The position numbers and the translations under genes are program-made. Below the pieces are notes generated by a model. The model was given only the letters and a program-made list of their open reading frames with translations, had not been told where the DNA came from and did not search any database. A DNA stretch of 64,000 bases, taken from the NCBI GenBank assembly GCA_016282015.1, contig JAEEJS010000053.1, positions 1-64,000 of the forward strand, read 5' to 3'. This stretch comes from Bacteroidales bacterium. GTDB lineage: Bacteria; Bacteroidota; Bacteroidia; Bacteroidales; F082. Each line of letters opens with the position of its first letter. The stretch's first letter is position 1. Shown here piece after piece: positions 1 through 7,847 of the stretch.

Positions 1-783
1 AAGGAAGACGGTTTCGGTCATCGTTTCTGGGTCATCGACGACAAGGCTACTATCGCCAAGTTAGTTGAACTCTTCGACAAGAAAGTCCCTGCAATGTACA
101 TCGCCGACGGTCACCACCGCAGCGCTGCAGCAGCATTGGTCGGACAGGAAAAGAAAGAGCACAACCCACACCACACCGGCAAAGAGGAATACAACTTCTT
201 CATGACAGTTATTTTCCCTGACAACCAGCTGAACGTCATCGACTACAACCGCGTTGTTAAGGATTTGAACGGCTTGAGCACAAAAGACTTCTTCAAAGCC
301 CTGCAGGAGAGCTTCGATATCGAGTGCAAGTGCGACTGCACCAAGGACGGCGGCAAGTGCAACTGCGAGTTCCCATGCCACTGCGAGTGCTCAACAGAAT
401 ACAAGCCTAACAAGCTTCACAACTTCTCAATGTACATTGAGGGTGTGTGGTATTCGTTGACAGCAAAGCCTGGTACATTCAATGACAACGATCCTATCGG
501 CGTTTTGGACGTCACAATCCTCAGCAACCTTGTCTTGGATAAGATTCTGGGCATCAAAGACTTACGCACAGACAAGCGTATCGACTTCGTTGGCGGTATC
601 CGCGGCCTCGGTGAGTTGAAACGTCGTGTTGACAGCGGCGAGATGAAAGTAGCTTTCGCTCTCTATCCAGTGAGCATGAAGCAGATCATCGACATTGCTG
701 ACACCGGCAACATCATGCCTCCTAAGACAACTTGGTTCGAGCCTAAACTCCGTTCAGGACTCGTAATCCATACATTAGAATAA
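1..783 (+). CDS. DUF1015 family protein (5' truncated by window)
   Basis: The frame is open from the first base, so this is the C-terminal ~260 residues of a longer protein (the family is usually about 400 residues). An ADGHHR motif (about 20 residues after the residue-12 region of the fragment) and the GGIRGLGEL-type segment are what I recognise as DUF1015. The biochemical role is not established; in Bacteroidota it often lies near serine-biosynthesis genes, which would be upstream and outside the window. An odd feature is a cysteine-rich insert at nt 325-390: eight Cys in 22 residues, mostly as C-x-C pairs, metallothionein-like. The stop is followed at once by a heptad array and a clear terminator. 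Family call fairly sure, function unknown. Confidence 0.8.
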   Translation, partial: KEDGFGHRFWVIDDKATIAKLVELFDKKVPAMYIADGHHRSAAAALVGQEKKEHNPHHTGKEEYNFFMTVIFPDNQLNVIDYNRVVKDLNGLSTKDFFKALQESFDIECKCDCTKDGGKCNCEFPCHCECSTEYKPNKLHNFSMYIEGVWYSLTAKPGTFNDNDPIGVLDVTILSNLVLDKILGIKDLRTDKRIDFVGGIRGLGELKRRVDSGEMKVAFALYPVSMKQIIDIADTGNIMPPKTTWFEPKLRSGLVIHTLE

Positions 784-813
784 GCTACTAGCCATTAGCT
801 ATTTAGCCATTAG
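783..813. repeat. Heptad array 1 (AGCCATT type)
   Basis: Units AGCTACT, AGCCATT, AGCTATTT and AGCCATT follow one another with near-7-bp period directly after the DUF1015 stop. It belongs to the scattered heptad family of this window. Confidence 0.6.
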
Positions 814-844
814 AAAAAAGAGCCTTTCGAGGCTCTTTTTTTTC
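814..844 (+). terminator. Rho-independent terminator after DUF1015 gene
   Basis: A GAGCC stem with flanking A and T tracts closes a six-base loop (TTTCGA), followed by an uninterrupted T run. It lies 31 bp after the stop codon. Confidence 0.85.
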
Positions 845-849
845 TTTCT

Positions 850-898
850 ACTCCAAACTTTTCACTACTCTACACTCTAAACTCTCAACTCTAAACTA
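850..898. repeat. Heptad array 2 (ACTCTAA type)
   Basis: Seven consecutive 7-bp units can be read here (ACTCCAA, ACTTTTC, ACTACTC, TACACTC, TAAACTC, TCAACTC, TAAACTA). It sits between a terminator and the promoter of the ureohydrolase gene. Confidence 0.6.
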
Positions 899-905
899 TT
901 TTTTG

Positions 906-913
906 TATTTTTG
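906..913 (+). promoter_or_regulatory. Promoter -7 element for ureohydrolase gene
   Basis: TATTTTTG fits the Bacteroidota -7 consensus TAnnTTTG and lies 17 bp before the start codon. No convincing -33 TTTG was seen. Confidence 0.6.
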
Positions 914-930
914 CGAAAAATTTCAACATT

Positions 931-1959
931 ATGTCGGAGAAATCTTTTGATCCTAACGCAGCGGCGGCGCTCGGTTCAGGTATCTACGGGCTGCCTTGCA
1001 CAGCGGAAGACGCTGAAATAATCATCATTCCAGTAGAATGGGAACTCACTACTAGTTACAATCGCGGCACAGTAGACGGCCCCAGTGCGGTGTTCGACGG
1101 TTCCATGCAAGTGGACCTCTGCCATCACGACTACCCTGATCTGTGGAAACGCGGCATATGGATGGATGAGTTTCCAAAAGAGTTGCGCAAGCTGCACGAC
1201 AGCCTGATTCCGGCCAGCGAGGAGATTATAGAAGCCATAGAAAACGGCGACGCCGACGAGTTTCCATGGAAATACGAGGCAAAATACAAAGCTATTGAAG
1301 ACGGATTTGAGAAAATGTTTGACTGGCTGCGCGAACGCATAGCCTATTGGAAGAGCCAAGGCAAGAAAGTCGGCTTGCTCGGAGGCGATCACAGCACACC
1401 TCTACCCTATCACCAATACCTTATTAATAATGGTGAGAAGTATGGCGTACTTCACATCGACGCCCATAGCGACCTTAGAGAGTGCTTTGAAGGGTTCAAA
1501 TATTCTCACGCCTCGATTTTCTACAACGTCATGCAGCTGGAGAATGTTGAAAAGCTGGTGCAGGTTGCTATACGTGACTACTGCCATCAGGAGAAGCAAC
1601 TTGTGCAGGATTCAAACGGTCGCATAAAGGTGTTTTACGACCGCGACAACCGTCGCCGCATGTATGAAGGCGCCAACTGGAAGCAGATATGCGACGAAAT
1701 AGTCAACGCATTGCCTGCAAAAGTTTATATTTCGGTAGACATAGACGGACTCGACCCCAAACTTTGTCCAAACACCGGCACCCCAGTACCGGGAGGCATG
1801 GAATATGAAGAACTGATGTATCTGCTCAACCGTGTCAAAGAGTCCGGGAAAGAGATTTTAGGTTTCGACCTTTGCGAGGTATCGCCCGACGCTGACGGAG
1901 GCGAATGGGACGGCAATGTAGGTGCCCGAGTGCTCTATCATCTCTGCGGAATAGCCTAA
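931..1959 (+). CDS. Ureohydrolase (agmatinase/arginase/formiminoglutamase family)
   Basis: A 342-residue enzyme of the arginase superfamily, which hydrolyses a guanidino or formimino group using two Mn(II) ions in the cytosol. All six canonical metal ligands are visible: His154 in GGDHS, Asp177, His179 and Asp181 in DAHSD, and Asp270 and Asp272 in SVDIDGLDP. The sequence alone does not fix the substrate. Agmatine or arginine would feed polyamine metabolism; formiminoglutamate is less likely because a formiminotransferase is encoded elsewhere in the window. It has its own promoter and stands alone between a terminator and the AraC regulator, which could control it, though the regulator lies downstream. 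Confidence 0.85.
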   Translation: MSEKSFDPNAAAALGSGIYGLPCTAEDAEIIIIPVEWELTTSYNRGTVDGPSAVFDGSMQVDLCHHDYPDLWKRGIWMDEFPKELRKLHDSLIPASEEIIEAIENGDADEFPWKYEAKYKAIEDGFEKMFDWLRERIAYWKSQGKKVGLLGGDHSTPLPYHQYLINNGEKYGVLHIDAHSDLRECFEGFKYSHASIFYNVMQLENVEKLVQVAIRDYCHQEKQLVQDSNGRIKVFYDRDNRRRMYEGANWKQICDEIVNALPAKVYISVDIDGLDPKLCPNTGTPVPGGMEYEELMYLLNRVKESGKEILGFDLCEVSPDADGGEWDGNVGARVLYHLCGIA

Positions 1960-1993
1960 AAAAGGCCCTTTTTCTTACATTTTTCGTGAATTA

Positions 1994-2045
1994 TTTGGCA
2001 AAAAGAGTGTTTTTTGTCAAGAGGAGTGTTTTGATTTGACAAAAA
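1994..2045. promoter_or_regulatory. Candidate operator: dyad upstream of AraC gene
   Basis: TTTTTGTCAA (2011-2020) and TTGACAAAAA (2036-2045) form a perfect 10-bp inverted repeat with a 15-bp spacer. A third near-copy, TTTGGCAAAAAG, starts at 1994, and GAGTGTTTT occurs twice, at 2005-2013 and 2024-2032. The right arm ends 4 bp before the predicted -7 element, so a bound protein would touch the promoter. Autoregulation by the AraC protein downstream is an inference. Confidence 0.5.
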
Positions 2046-2049
2046 GTTT

Positions 2050-2057
2050 TATATTTG
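2050..2057 (+). promoter_or_regulatory. Promoter -7 element for AraC regulator
   Basis: TATATTTG matches TAnnTTTG. TTTG at 2030-2033 could act as -33 with a short 16-bp spacer. It overlaps the edge of the dyad described above. Confidence 0.55.
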
Positions 2058-2086
2058 TTTCGATTTAACGAAACACTATACCTAAC

Positions 2087-2926
2087 ATGAAAGATGACAA
2101 CAGCTTATTGAAGGGCTATACTAGCAATTTGATTAGAGACGGCATCGAAGTTATTGAGGAATTAAAATGGCCTTTTAACGATGAGCCGTTTATCTCCACC
2201 AATTTTGTGATAAACATTTTAAAAACCGGCTATTTGGACATGGAGTACGACTCAAAGCCATACAAATGCGGTCCGAAACTAGCCTCAATTATTTTTCCGG
2301 GACATATTTTCATAAACCACAAGTTTTCTGACGATTATTGCGCCACAGCAATTGTGGTTAACAAAGCCGTATTTGAAAAAATGCGTCTGCACGACGTCTA
2401 CCTGAACCGTTTCAAATATGACGAAGTCCCTCATTTCCAGCTGACAGACAGTCAATATGAAGACATTTTGAAAGTATTTGCAACCGCTGGAATTATCAAT
2501 AAACTTAATATTGAAGCGAAAAACGACATGTTGATAGCTGCGCTTGAGATCATCATCCACATGATAGACCACTACCGTACCCTTAACGAACCTAAGCCCA
2601 CAAGCGGCAACAAGCGCATCAGCTCGGAGCTTTACGAAATAATCTGCAAGAACTGCCGAAAACATCACGATGTGGAATTTTATGCAGAACAATTCCATCT
2701 CAGCCCGAAGCATTTCAGCACTGTGATCAAGAAAGAAACAGGCTACAGCGTTGGGCACTGGATTCACCTGTATGTCACGGCCGACGCCAAAATGCTTCTA
2801 AAGACCGAGTCGACTACAAGCCTGCAAGCCATAAGCGAAAAGCTGGGCTTCCCCGACCTGCCTACATTCAGCCGTTATTTCAAGAGGGAGACTGGAATGT
2901 CACCTTCGGAATATCGCAGAAGATAA
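2087..2926 (+). CDS. AraC-family transcriptional regulator
   Basis: 279 residues. The last ~100 residues carry the double helix-turn-helix of the AraC/XylS family, with the typical FHLSPKHFS first helix pair and the ending SRYFKRETGMSPSEYRR. The first ~170 residues resemble a ligand-binding or dimerisation domain but I do not recognise the ligand. It should act in the cytosol as a DNA-binding activator or repressor. It is monocistronic, with its own promoter upstream and a strong terminator downstream. A dyad with direct repeats just ahead of the promoter suggests autoregulation. Targets are unknown; the ureohydrolase gene next door is one candidate. Confidence 0.88.
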   Translation: MKDDNSLLKGYTSNLIRDGIEVIEELKWPFNDEPFISTNFVINILKTGYLDMEYDSKPYKCGPKLASIIFPGHIFINHKFSDDYCATAIVVNKAVFEKMRLHDVYLNRFKYDEVPHFQLTDSQYEDILKVFATAGIINKLNIEAKNDMLIAALEIIIHMIDHYRTLNEPKPTSGNKRISSELYEIICKNCRKHHDVEFYAEQFHLSPKHFSTVIKKETGYSVGHWIHLYVTADAKMLLKTESTTSLQAISEKLGFPDLPTFSRYFKRETGMSPSEYRRR

Positions 2927-2928
2927 CA

Positions 2929-2962
2929 AAAAAAAGAGCAACAGATTGTTGCTCTTTTTTTC
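2929..2962. terminator. Bidirectional terminator between AraC gene and yebC
   Basis: A stem of about 13 bp around GAGCAAC/GTTGCTC with a small loop, A-rich on the left and T-rich on the right. It lies between two convergent genes and can serve both strands. Confidence 0.85.
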
Positions 2963-2982
2963 ATTAATCCGTTTATATCTAT

Positions 2983-3693
2983 TTACTCCATATTGGTGTA
3001 AACCGCTTGCACATCTTCATCGTCCTCAACTTTATCAAGGAAGTTCATGATGCTTTCAATCTGCTCGTCGGTGAAGGCCACTGGGTTGTTGGCGAAACGC
3101 TGCAGGTTGGCTTTGATGATGTTGACTTTCATGCCTTCCAAAGCCTCGTGCATGGTGCCGTATGAAGTCCAGTCACTGTATGCGAAGGTGCCGTCTTCGG
3201 TCTCTTCGATTTCTTCCAAACCGGCGTCGATGAGTTCGAGTTCGAGGTCGTCCTTGCTCATTCCGGCAGGGATTTCAATCTGGAACACAGCCTTGCGTGT
3301 GAACATATATTCAAGCTGACCTGTCTTGAGAAGCTCGCCGCCAGCCTTGTTAAAGTAAGAACGGACGTTGGCAACTGTACGGGTTGTGTTGTCGGTGGCG
3401 CATTCTACCACGCAGAGCACACCGTGAGGACCCTTGCCTTCGTACACTATTTCAACCATGTCGGCCGTACTCTTATCGGTGGCGCGCTTGATAGCGGCAT
3501 CGATGTTGTCCTTTGGCATGTTTTCCGCCTTGGCGTTGAGGATAGCCTGACGCAGTTTAGGGTTCATATCTGGATCCGGACCGCCTTCTTTTGCTGCAAT
3601 TGTGATAATCTTTCCTAATTTCGGGAACACTCTTGACATGTGGCCCCATCTTTTCATCTTAGCCGCCTTGCGGTATTCAAATGCTCTTCCCAT
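2983..3693 (-). CDS. yebC: YebC/PmpR family protein (TACO1-like)
   Basis: A 236-residue protein of the YebC family. It begins MGRAFEYRKAAKMKRWG, the start typical of Bacteroidota members, followed by the conserved GGPDPDMNP and NMPKDNIDAAIKRA segments. Family members have been described as DNA-binding regulators (PmpR) and more recently as ribosome-associated factors that help translation through difficult stretches; which applies here cannot be seen from sequence. Length matches the family. It is monocistronic with a TAnnTTTG promoter (3721-3728) and shares a bidirectional terminator with the AraC gene. Confidence 0.93.
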   Translation of the reverse strand: MGRAFEYRKAAKMKRWGHMSRVFPKLGKIITIAAKEGGPDPDMNPKLRQAILNAKAENMPKDNIDAAIKRATDKSTADMVEIVYEGKGPHGVLCVVECATDNTTRTVANVRSYFNKAGGELLKTGQLEYMFTRKAVFQIEIPAGMSKDDLELELIDAGLEEIEETEDGTFAYSDWTSYGTMHEALEGMKVNIIKANLQRFANNPVAFTDEQIESIMNFLDKVEDDEDVQAVYTNME

Positions 3694-3720
3694 TTTATTA
3701 CAATTTTATTTTTCAAGCCG

Positions 3721-3728
3721 CAAAATTA
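3721..3728 (-). promoter_or_regulatory. Promoter -7 element for yebC
   Basis: On the minus strand TAATTTTG, 27 bp before the yebC start codon. Confidence 0.6.
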
Positions 3729-3765
3729 AAAAAAAAATTTAAATCCTTAATAAAATTTTAAATTT

Positions 3766-3832
3766 TTAGTCGTTAGTCTTTAGTCTTTAGACTTTAGTCA
3801 CTAACGACTAACAACTAAAGACTAAAGACTAT
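3766..3832. repeat. Heptad array 3, inverted arms
   Basis: The left arm reads TTAGTCG, TTAGTCT, TTAGTCT, TTAGACT, TTAGTCA; the right arm reads the complement pattern CTAACGA, CTAACAA, CTAAAGA, CTAAAGA. The arms are inverted and could fold into a long imperfect hairpin. The right edge contains the TAG stop of the minus-strand gene ending at 3829. Confidence 0.75.
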
Positions 3833-5103
3833 GTTTTCTGCTTTTTCTTCTTGGCTGCCGGAAACAGTACGTTATTCAGAATGAGACGGTATCCCGGCGA
3901 ATTGGGATGCATGTCTAACTCGGTAGGCGGATCGCCCACCAGGTGCTGGTAATCCTCGGGATCGTGGCCGCCAAGGAAGGTCCAGAAACCATTGCCATAG
4001 TCTCCGTGAATATAACGGTCTTCTTCCAAAGCCGCATTGTCGCCCAAGACAACAACAGTTGGTTTCACATATTTCTTGTCGAAAGCCGTAGTCTGTCCCA
4101 TAAAGCCCTTTATCAGCTTTTCGTGACATTGGGTAAGCATGGTCGGCACCGGATCCCACTTTGCCGAAAAGTCGAACAGCAGGAAAAAGTCGTTGCCTTC
4201 CTTCACCGACTTGGGTCTGCGCAGAGTCACGTCTATGTTGGACACTTCGTATTCCTGTGGGTTGGTCGACACCGTAAAATCGGTGAAAGCGAAGCAGTTG
4301 TCGTAGTTGAGTCGTTCAGGGTCGCCGTGGCGAATGGCATCGCCATCGAACATCACGTCACAGATGTCGAGTCCGTCGGCTGCCAAAGCGATATCGTAAC
4401 TGTCGGGGGCCGAACACATGGCGAAGAGGTAGCCGCCTCCGGCTACAAAATCACGGATTTTCTTCGCCACGGCGAGCTTCAGTTGCGACACTTTGGCATA
4501 GCCGTGTCTGCGAGCTGTCTCCTCCTGTTTTTTCACGTCTTCCTGATACCAGGGATAGTTGCGGTAACGGGCCCAGAATTTACCATATTGTCCGGTGAAA
4601 TCCTCGTGGTGCATGTGCAGCCAGTCGTAAGTGGGCAGGATTCCGTCCAAGACTTCGTCGTCATAGATTATGTCGTAAGGTATCTCGGCGTATGTCAGAA
4701 CCAGAGTCACCGCGTCATCCCAAGGAAGTATGTTTTTCGGGGCATAAACGGCCAAGCGCGGCACTTTCTGAAGTTTCATCTCGTCCATATTGGAGCCTGG
4801 GTCGGCTATCTCAGCCAGTATGCCTTGAGCCTGCACGTCGGCTATCACCTGATACGACACGTTGCGCAATTTGCACTCACGCTCGAAAATATCGTGATAT
4901 GGCATCATATAGCTTCCTCCCCTGTAATTGAGAAGCCAGCTTATCTCCACCTCACGCTGCAGTATCCAATAAGCCACTCCGTAGGCCTTAAGGTGGTTGG
5001 TCTGGGTCTCATCCATGGGAATCAAGATGTAGGCGGCATGCATTCTCGGCACAGCCAACATCATGATAATCAAGACGATTATGTATTTTTTAAACTTTTT
5101 CAT
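3829..5103 (-). CDS. Secreted protein with amidotransferase-like fold (often named asparagine synthetase B in Bacteroidota)
   Basis: About 424 residues with an N-terminal hydrophobic signal peptide (about 25 residues), so probably periplasmic or exported. After the signal the text AYILIPMDETQTNHLKAYG is familiar from Bacteroidota proteins often labelled asparagine synthetase B; I see none of the ATP-pyrophosphatase motifs of real AsnB, so that name is doubtful. A central segment (FVAGGGYLFAMCSAPD) resembles a class I glutamine amidotransferase-like or ThuA-like fold. I start it at 5103 because the -7 element at 5122-5129 lies inside a longer reading frame beginning at 5133. Its stop is supplied by a heptad array. 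Function unknown. Confidence 0.65.
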   Translation of the reverse strand: MKKFKKYIIVLIIMMLAVPRMHAAYILIPMDETQTNHLKAYGVAYWILQREVEISWLLNYRGGSYMMPYHDIFERECKLRNVSYQVIADVQAQGILAEIADPGSNMDEMKLQKVPRLAVYAPKNILPWDDAVTLVLTYAEIPYDIIYDDEVLDGILPTYDWLHMHHEDFTGQYGKFWARYRNYPWYQEDVKKQEETARRHGYAKVSQLKLAVAKKIRDFVAGGGYLFAMCSAPDSYDIALAADGLDICDVMFDGDAIRHGDPERLNYDNCFAFTDFTVSTNPQEYEVSNIDVTLRRPKSVKEGNDFFLLFDFSAKWDPVPTMLTQCHEKLIKGFMGQTTAFDKKYVKPTVVVLGDNAALEEDRYIHGDYGNGFWTFLGGHDPEDYQHLVGDPPTELDMHPNSPGYRLILNNVLFPAAKKKKQKT

Positions 5104-5121
5104 CAACATTGGAATAAAGTG

Positions 5122-5129
5122 CAAAAATA
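5122..5129 (-). promoter_or_regulatory. Promoter -7 element for secreted protein gene
   Basis: Minus strand TATTTTTG, 18 bp before the start at 5103; it rules out the alternative upstream start at 5133. Confidence 0.6.
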
Positions 5130-5135
5130 GCAAAA

Positions 5136-5170
5136 AGTCTTTAGTCGTAAGTCTTTAGACTTTAGTTTTT
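5136..5170. repeat. Heptad array 4 (AGTCTTT type)
   Basis: Five exact-period units: AGTCTTT, AGTCGTA, AGTCTTT, AGACTTT, AGTTTTT. It lies between the divergent promoters of the secreted protein gene and gcvT. Confidence 0.7.
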
Positions 5171-5174
5171 ATTT

Positions 5175-5206
5175 TTTGTTGCAGATTGAGATTTTTTGTA
5201 TTTTTG
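5175..5206 (+). promoter_or_regulatory. Promoter of gcvT (-33 and -7)
   Basis: TTTG at 5175-5178 and TATTTTTG at 5199-5206, separated by 20 bp, match the Bacteroidota housekeeping consensus closely. The start codon at 5246 lies about 33 nt after the expected transcription start. Confidence 0.75.
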
Positions 5207-5245
5207 CAGTTTGAAATATTGAAATTTAATTTTATACGTAATACT

Positions 5246-6364
5246 ATGGAAAACACAACATTGAAAAAGACTGCATTGAATGCAATGCACTATGAGATGG
5301 GTGCCAAAATGGTGCCATTCGCAGGTTTCGACATGCCGGTTCAGTTTGAAGGCGTGAACGTTGAACACGAGACAGTCCGCAAGGGCGTTGGTGTTTTCGA
5401 CGTGTCACACATGGGTGAGTTCCGCGCAAAAGGTCCTAAGGCTTTCGCTTTGGTACAGCGCTGCACCTCAAACGACGTGGCTGCTTTGGTTGACGGCAAG
5501 GTTCAGTACACCTGCCTCCCGAACGGCAAAGGCGGCATAGTGGACGATATGCTCGTCTACCGCGTGTCAGCTGACGAATATTTCATGGTGCCTAATGCAG
5601 CCAATATCGATAAAGACTGGGCTTGGATGTCGAAAGTCGCCGAAGAGATGGGCATGAAGCTCGGCGTTGACTTCATCAACGAGAGCAACCAGTGGTCACA
5701 GCTCGCAGTGCAGGGCCCTCTCGCACTCAAGGCGATGCAGAAGCTCACAAAGGCATCTGTCGAAGATATGGAATACTACACCTTCAAAATCATTGAATTT
5801 GCTGGCGTAAAAGACATCATCTTCTCAACAACAGGTTACACCGGCGCTGGCGGATGCGAAATCTACATCCCTAACGCAGAAGCAGTGAACGTTTACAAGA
5901 AGGTTCTCGAAGCAGGTAAAGAGTTCGGTATCAAACCTATAGGCCTCGGCGCCCGCGACACTCTGCGTCTTGAAATGGGATTCTGCCTCTATGGCAACGA
6001 CATCTGCGACACCACCTCTCCTATCGAGGCTGGTCTCGGCTGGATCACCAAGTTCGTCGACGGCAACGACTTCATCGACCGCGCCTACAACGAGAAACAG
6101 AAAGCTGAAGGCGTCACACGCAAGCTCGTCGCTTTCGAGGTGACAGGCAAAGGTATCGCTCGTCACGAGTATGAAATCTGCGACGCTGAAGGCAACCACA
6201 TCGGCGAAGTGACTTCAGGTACAATGGCACCGTCAGTGAAGAAAGCTATCGGTATGGGTTATGTGAAGAAAGACTTCTCAAAGGTCGGCAGCGAGATCTT
6301 CATCAAGGTGAGAGACAAACTCATCAGCGCAGTCGTGGTGAAACTCCCATTCTACAAAGGATAA
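5246..6364 (+). CDS. gcvT: Aminomethyltransferase, glycine cleavage system T protein
   Basis: A 372-residue GcvT that moves the methylene group from lipoyl-bound aminomethyl onto tetrahydrofolate in the glycine cleavage system, in the cytosol. Conserved segments include MVPFAGFDMPVQF near the start, VFDVSHMGEF, the GYTGAGGCEIY folate-site region, LGARDTLRLEMGFCLYG and the SGTMAPSVKKAIGMGYV C-terminal part. An in-frame start at 5186 exists but lies before the promoter -7 element, so ATG 5246 is chosen. It is monocistronic here; gcvH and gcvP are not in the window. A strong terminator follows. Confidence 0.95.
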   Translation: MENTTLKKTALNAMHYEMGAKMVPFAGFDMPVQFEGVNVEHETVRKGVGVFDVSHMGEFRAKGPKAFALVQRCTSNDVAALVDGKVQYTCLPNGKGGIVDDMLVYRVSADEYFMVPNAANIDKDWAWMSKVAEEMGMKLGVDFINESNQWSQLAVQGPLALKAMQKLTKASVEDMEYYTFKIIEFAGVKDIIFSTTGYTGAGGCEIYIPNAEAVNVYKKVLEAGKEFGIKPIGLGARDTLRLEMGFCLYGNDICDTTSPIEAGLGWITKFVDGNDFIDRAYNEKQKAEGVTRKLVAFEVTGKGIARHEYEICDAEGNHIGEVTSGTMAPSVKKAIGMGYVKKDFSKVGSEIFIKVRDKLISAVVVKLPFYKG

Positions 6365-6384
6365 TTCACAATCAGACTAATAAT

Positions 6385-6420
6385 AAATCAGGCGGCCTTG
6401 CGGCCGCCTGATTTTTTTAT
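6385..6420 (+). terminator. Terminator of gcvT
   Basis: A GC-rich perfect stem (ATCAGGCGGCC with its complement) around a TTGC loop, then a T run. The T run overlaps the stop codon of the convergent gene at 6417. Confidence 0.9.
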
Positions 6421-7835
6421 TCCATATCTTTTTGGTATTTGCCTATCGTCCAGACTATGCCTATTCGGAAGTTGGACGTAGTATAGGCCGTCGCCATCTC
6501 AATGGTTGGCGAGGCAATCTTTGTCAAAGCGAAAATGTTGTCGGTCACAGCGTAGAAGTTGAACGGTCCGCCGTGCACGCCTATGCCAAGACCGAGTGTT
6601 GTGCCTGCATATTTTGAAGCCGTGAAGCTGGCTGTAAGGTCGAGACATTTCCAGAACTCACCGCTGTAAGCCAAAGTCAAAGCCGGACGCATCTGTTTCT
6701 TTACGTAGTACAACTGGGCAATGGCTGTGAAGCGCACCATAGGATTCAGCTCGTAGTAACCTTGAGCCATAATGCGAGTCTTGAGATATGTCTTGTAGTC
6801 GGCACCTGCCTGCAGTGAGTCGTTACCCCAGACTGTATTGATAACATCCTTCAACATGGTGTTGTAATCCAGGTTCAGGCTGGTTATGTCGCCAAGCTCA
6901 TCAAAAATGGCATCGCAAACCACCGCACCCTCAGTGTGCATGTTTTTCACCTTTGTGTCTTTCCATTTGATATAGCCAAGGTCATAAACGCCCAAAGCCA
7001 CTCCAAAACGCTCGTTGAAGGTGTAAGAAGCACCGAAGTCAACGCCAAAGCCTATGTTCTCGGTATAATTGAACATATTGCCAATACCAATCGAGTCGAC
7101 GTCCAGCAGTTTGGAAACATCTTCTATGCGGCTGATCTTTGAGTCGAGTATCGAGGCAGCCTTGATATCCAAATGAACATCGGCCGAAATGTCGTAAGTG
7201 TCAGCATCGGTGTAAATCTTTGTCTGATCGTTGTTGACAGTCATATTAACTATACCGCCCAACAGTTTCGGACGAATACCCACGGTGAGCTTTTCGTTAA
7301 CGTCATACTGCACTCCGATGCCAAACTCCGAAAATGCCGTCGCATCTGTTCTCAAATTGAAATTACAAGGGTTGTTGTTGCCCAGATAACCTCCGTTACC
7401 CAACACAAACAAGCCTATAAAATCTCTGGTATATTCCACTTCGGCATTCGTTCTCAATCTCCAGTCGATATTGAAGAACAGCTTATTGACACGGAAACCG
7501 GCGTTCAGAAGGTCGACCGACATGTTTGAATTGATGAAATTGCCAGTCTCTTTGAGGCTGTTCATAATCTTAATGCCGTCAATGACTTCCTTACCGTTCG
7601 ATTTTGTAGTGTAAATGTCACCGAACTTCAAGCTTGAATTGTAAATGCTGAAATTGATATTTGAAATTGCAACGCCGACCATTCCATTGTATGGGACTCT
7701 GATACCCGGATTGAGGAAGTTGGCGTACGGATTGTGAGGCAACAAAGTGATTGTTACTCCGTCGTTCTGAGCATTAGCCGCACATGTTGTGATTGCAAAT
7801 GCTATAACCAATAAAAATCTATATAACTTTTTCAT
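6417..7835 (-). CDS. DUF5723-like outer-membrane beta-barrel protein
   Basis: 472 residues with a clear signal peptide (cleavage near ANA-Q, residues 20-23). The body shows alternating aromatic and polar strands, an LNPGIRVPYNG segment near the N-terminus, and repeated short beta-hairpins (for example GIGVQYDVNEKLTVGIRPKLLGG), the pattern of outer-membrane barrels in Bacteroidota; I place it in or near DUF5723. The C-terminus lacks a T9SS sorting domain. It is the second gene of a two-gene operon, 12 bp after a lipoprotein gene, suggesting the two work together at the outer membrane. Function not known. Confidence 0.65.
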   Translation of the reverse strand: MKKLYRFLLVIAFAITTCAANAQNDGVTITLLPHNPYANFLNPGIRVPYNGMVGVAISNINFSIYNSSLKFGDIYTTKSNGKEVIDGIKIMNSLKETGNFINSNMSVDLLNAGFRVNKLFFNIDWRLRTNAEVEYTRDFIGLFVLGNGGYLGNNNPCNFNLRTDATAFSEFGIGVQYDVNEKLTVGIRPKLLGGIVNMTVNNDQTKIYTDADTYDISADVHLDIKAASILDSKISRIEDVSKLLDVDSIGIGNMFNYTENIGFGVDFGASYTFNERFGVALGVYDLGYIKWKDTKVKNMHTEGAVVCDAIFDELGDITSLNLDYNTMLKDVINTVWGNDSLQAGADYKTYLKTRIMAQGYYELNPMVRFTAIAQLYYVKKQMRPALTLAYSGEFWKCLDLTASFTASKYAGTTLGLGIGVHGGPFNFYAVTDNIFALTKIASPTIEMATAYTTSNFRIGIVWTIGKYQKDME

Positions 7836-7847
7836 AACGCCCTCCTA

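Noticed and set aside
1960-1980. Terminator after the ureohydrolase gene
   Set aside because: AAAAAGG and CCTTTTT are adjacent with almost no loop, so a stable hairpin is doubtful.
3943-5130. Long plus-strand open frame opposite the secreted protein gene
   Set aside because: The minus strand has a signal peptide, a promoter and a recognisable family; the plus-strand product has no such support.
5207-5245. Glycine riboswitch before gcvT
   Set aside because: Only about 33 nt lie between the expected transcription start and the ATG, too short for the aptamer.
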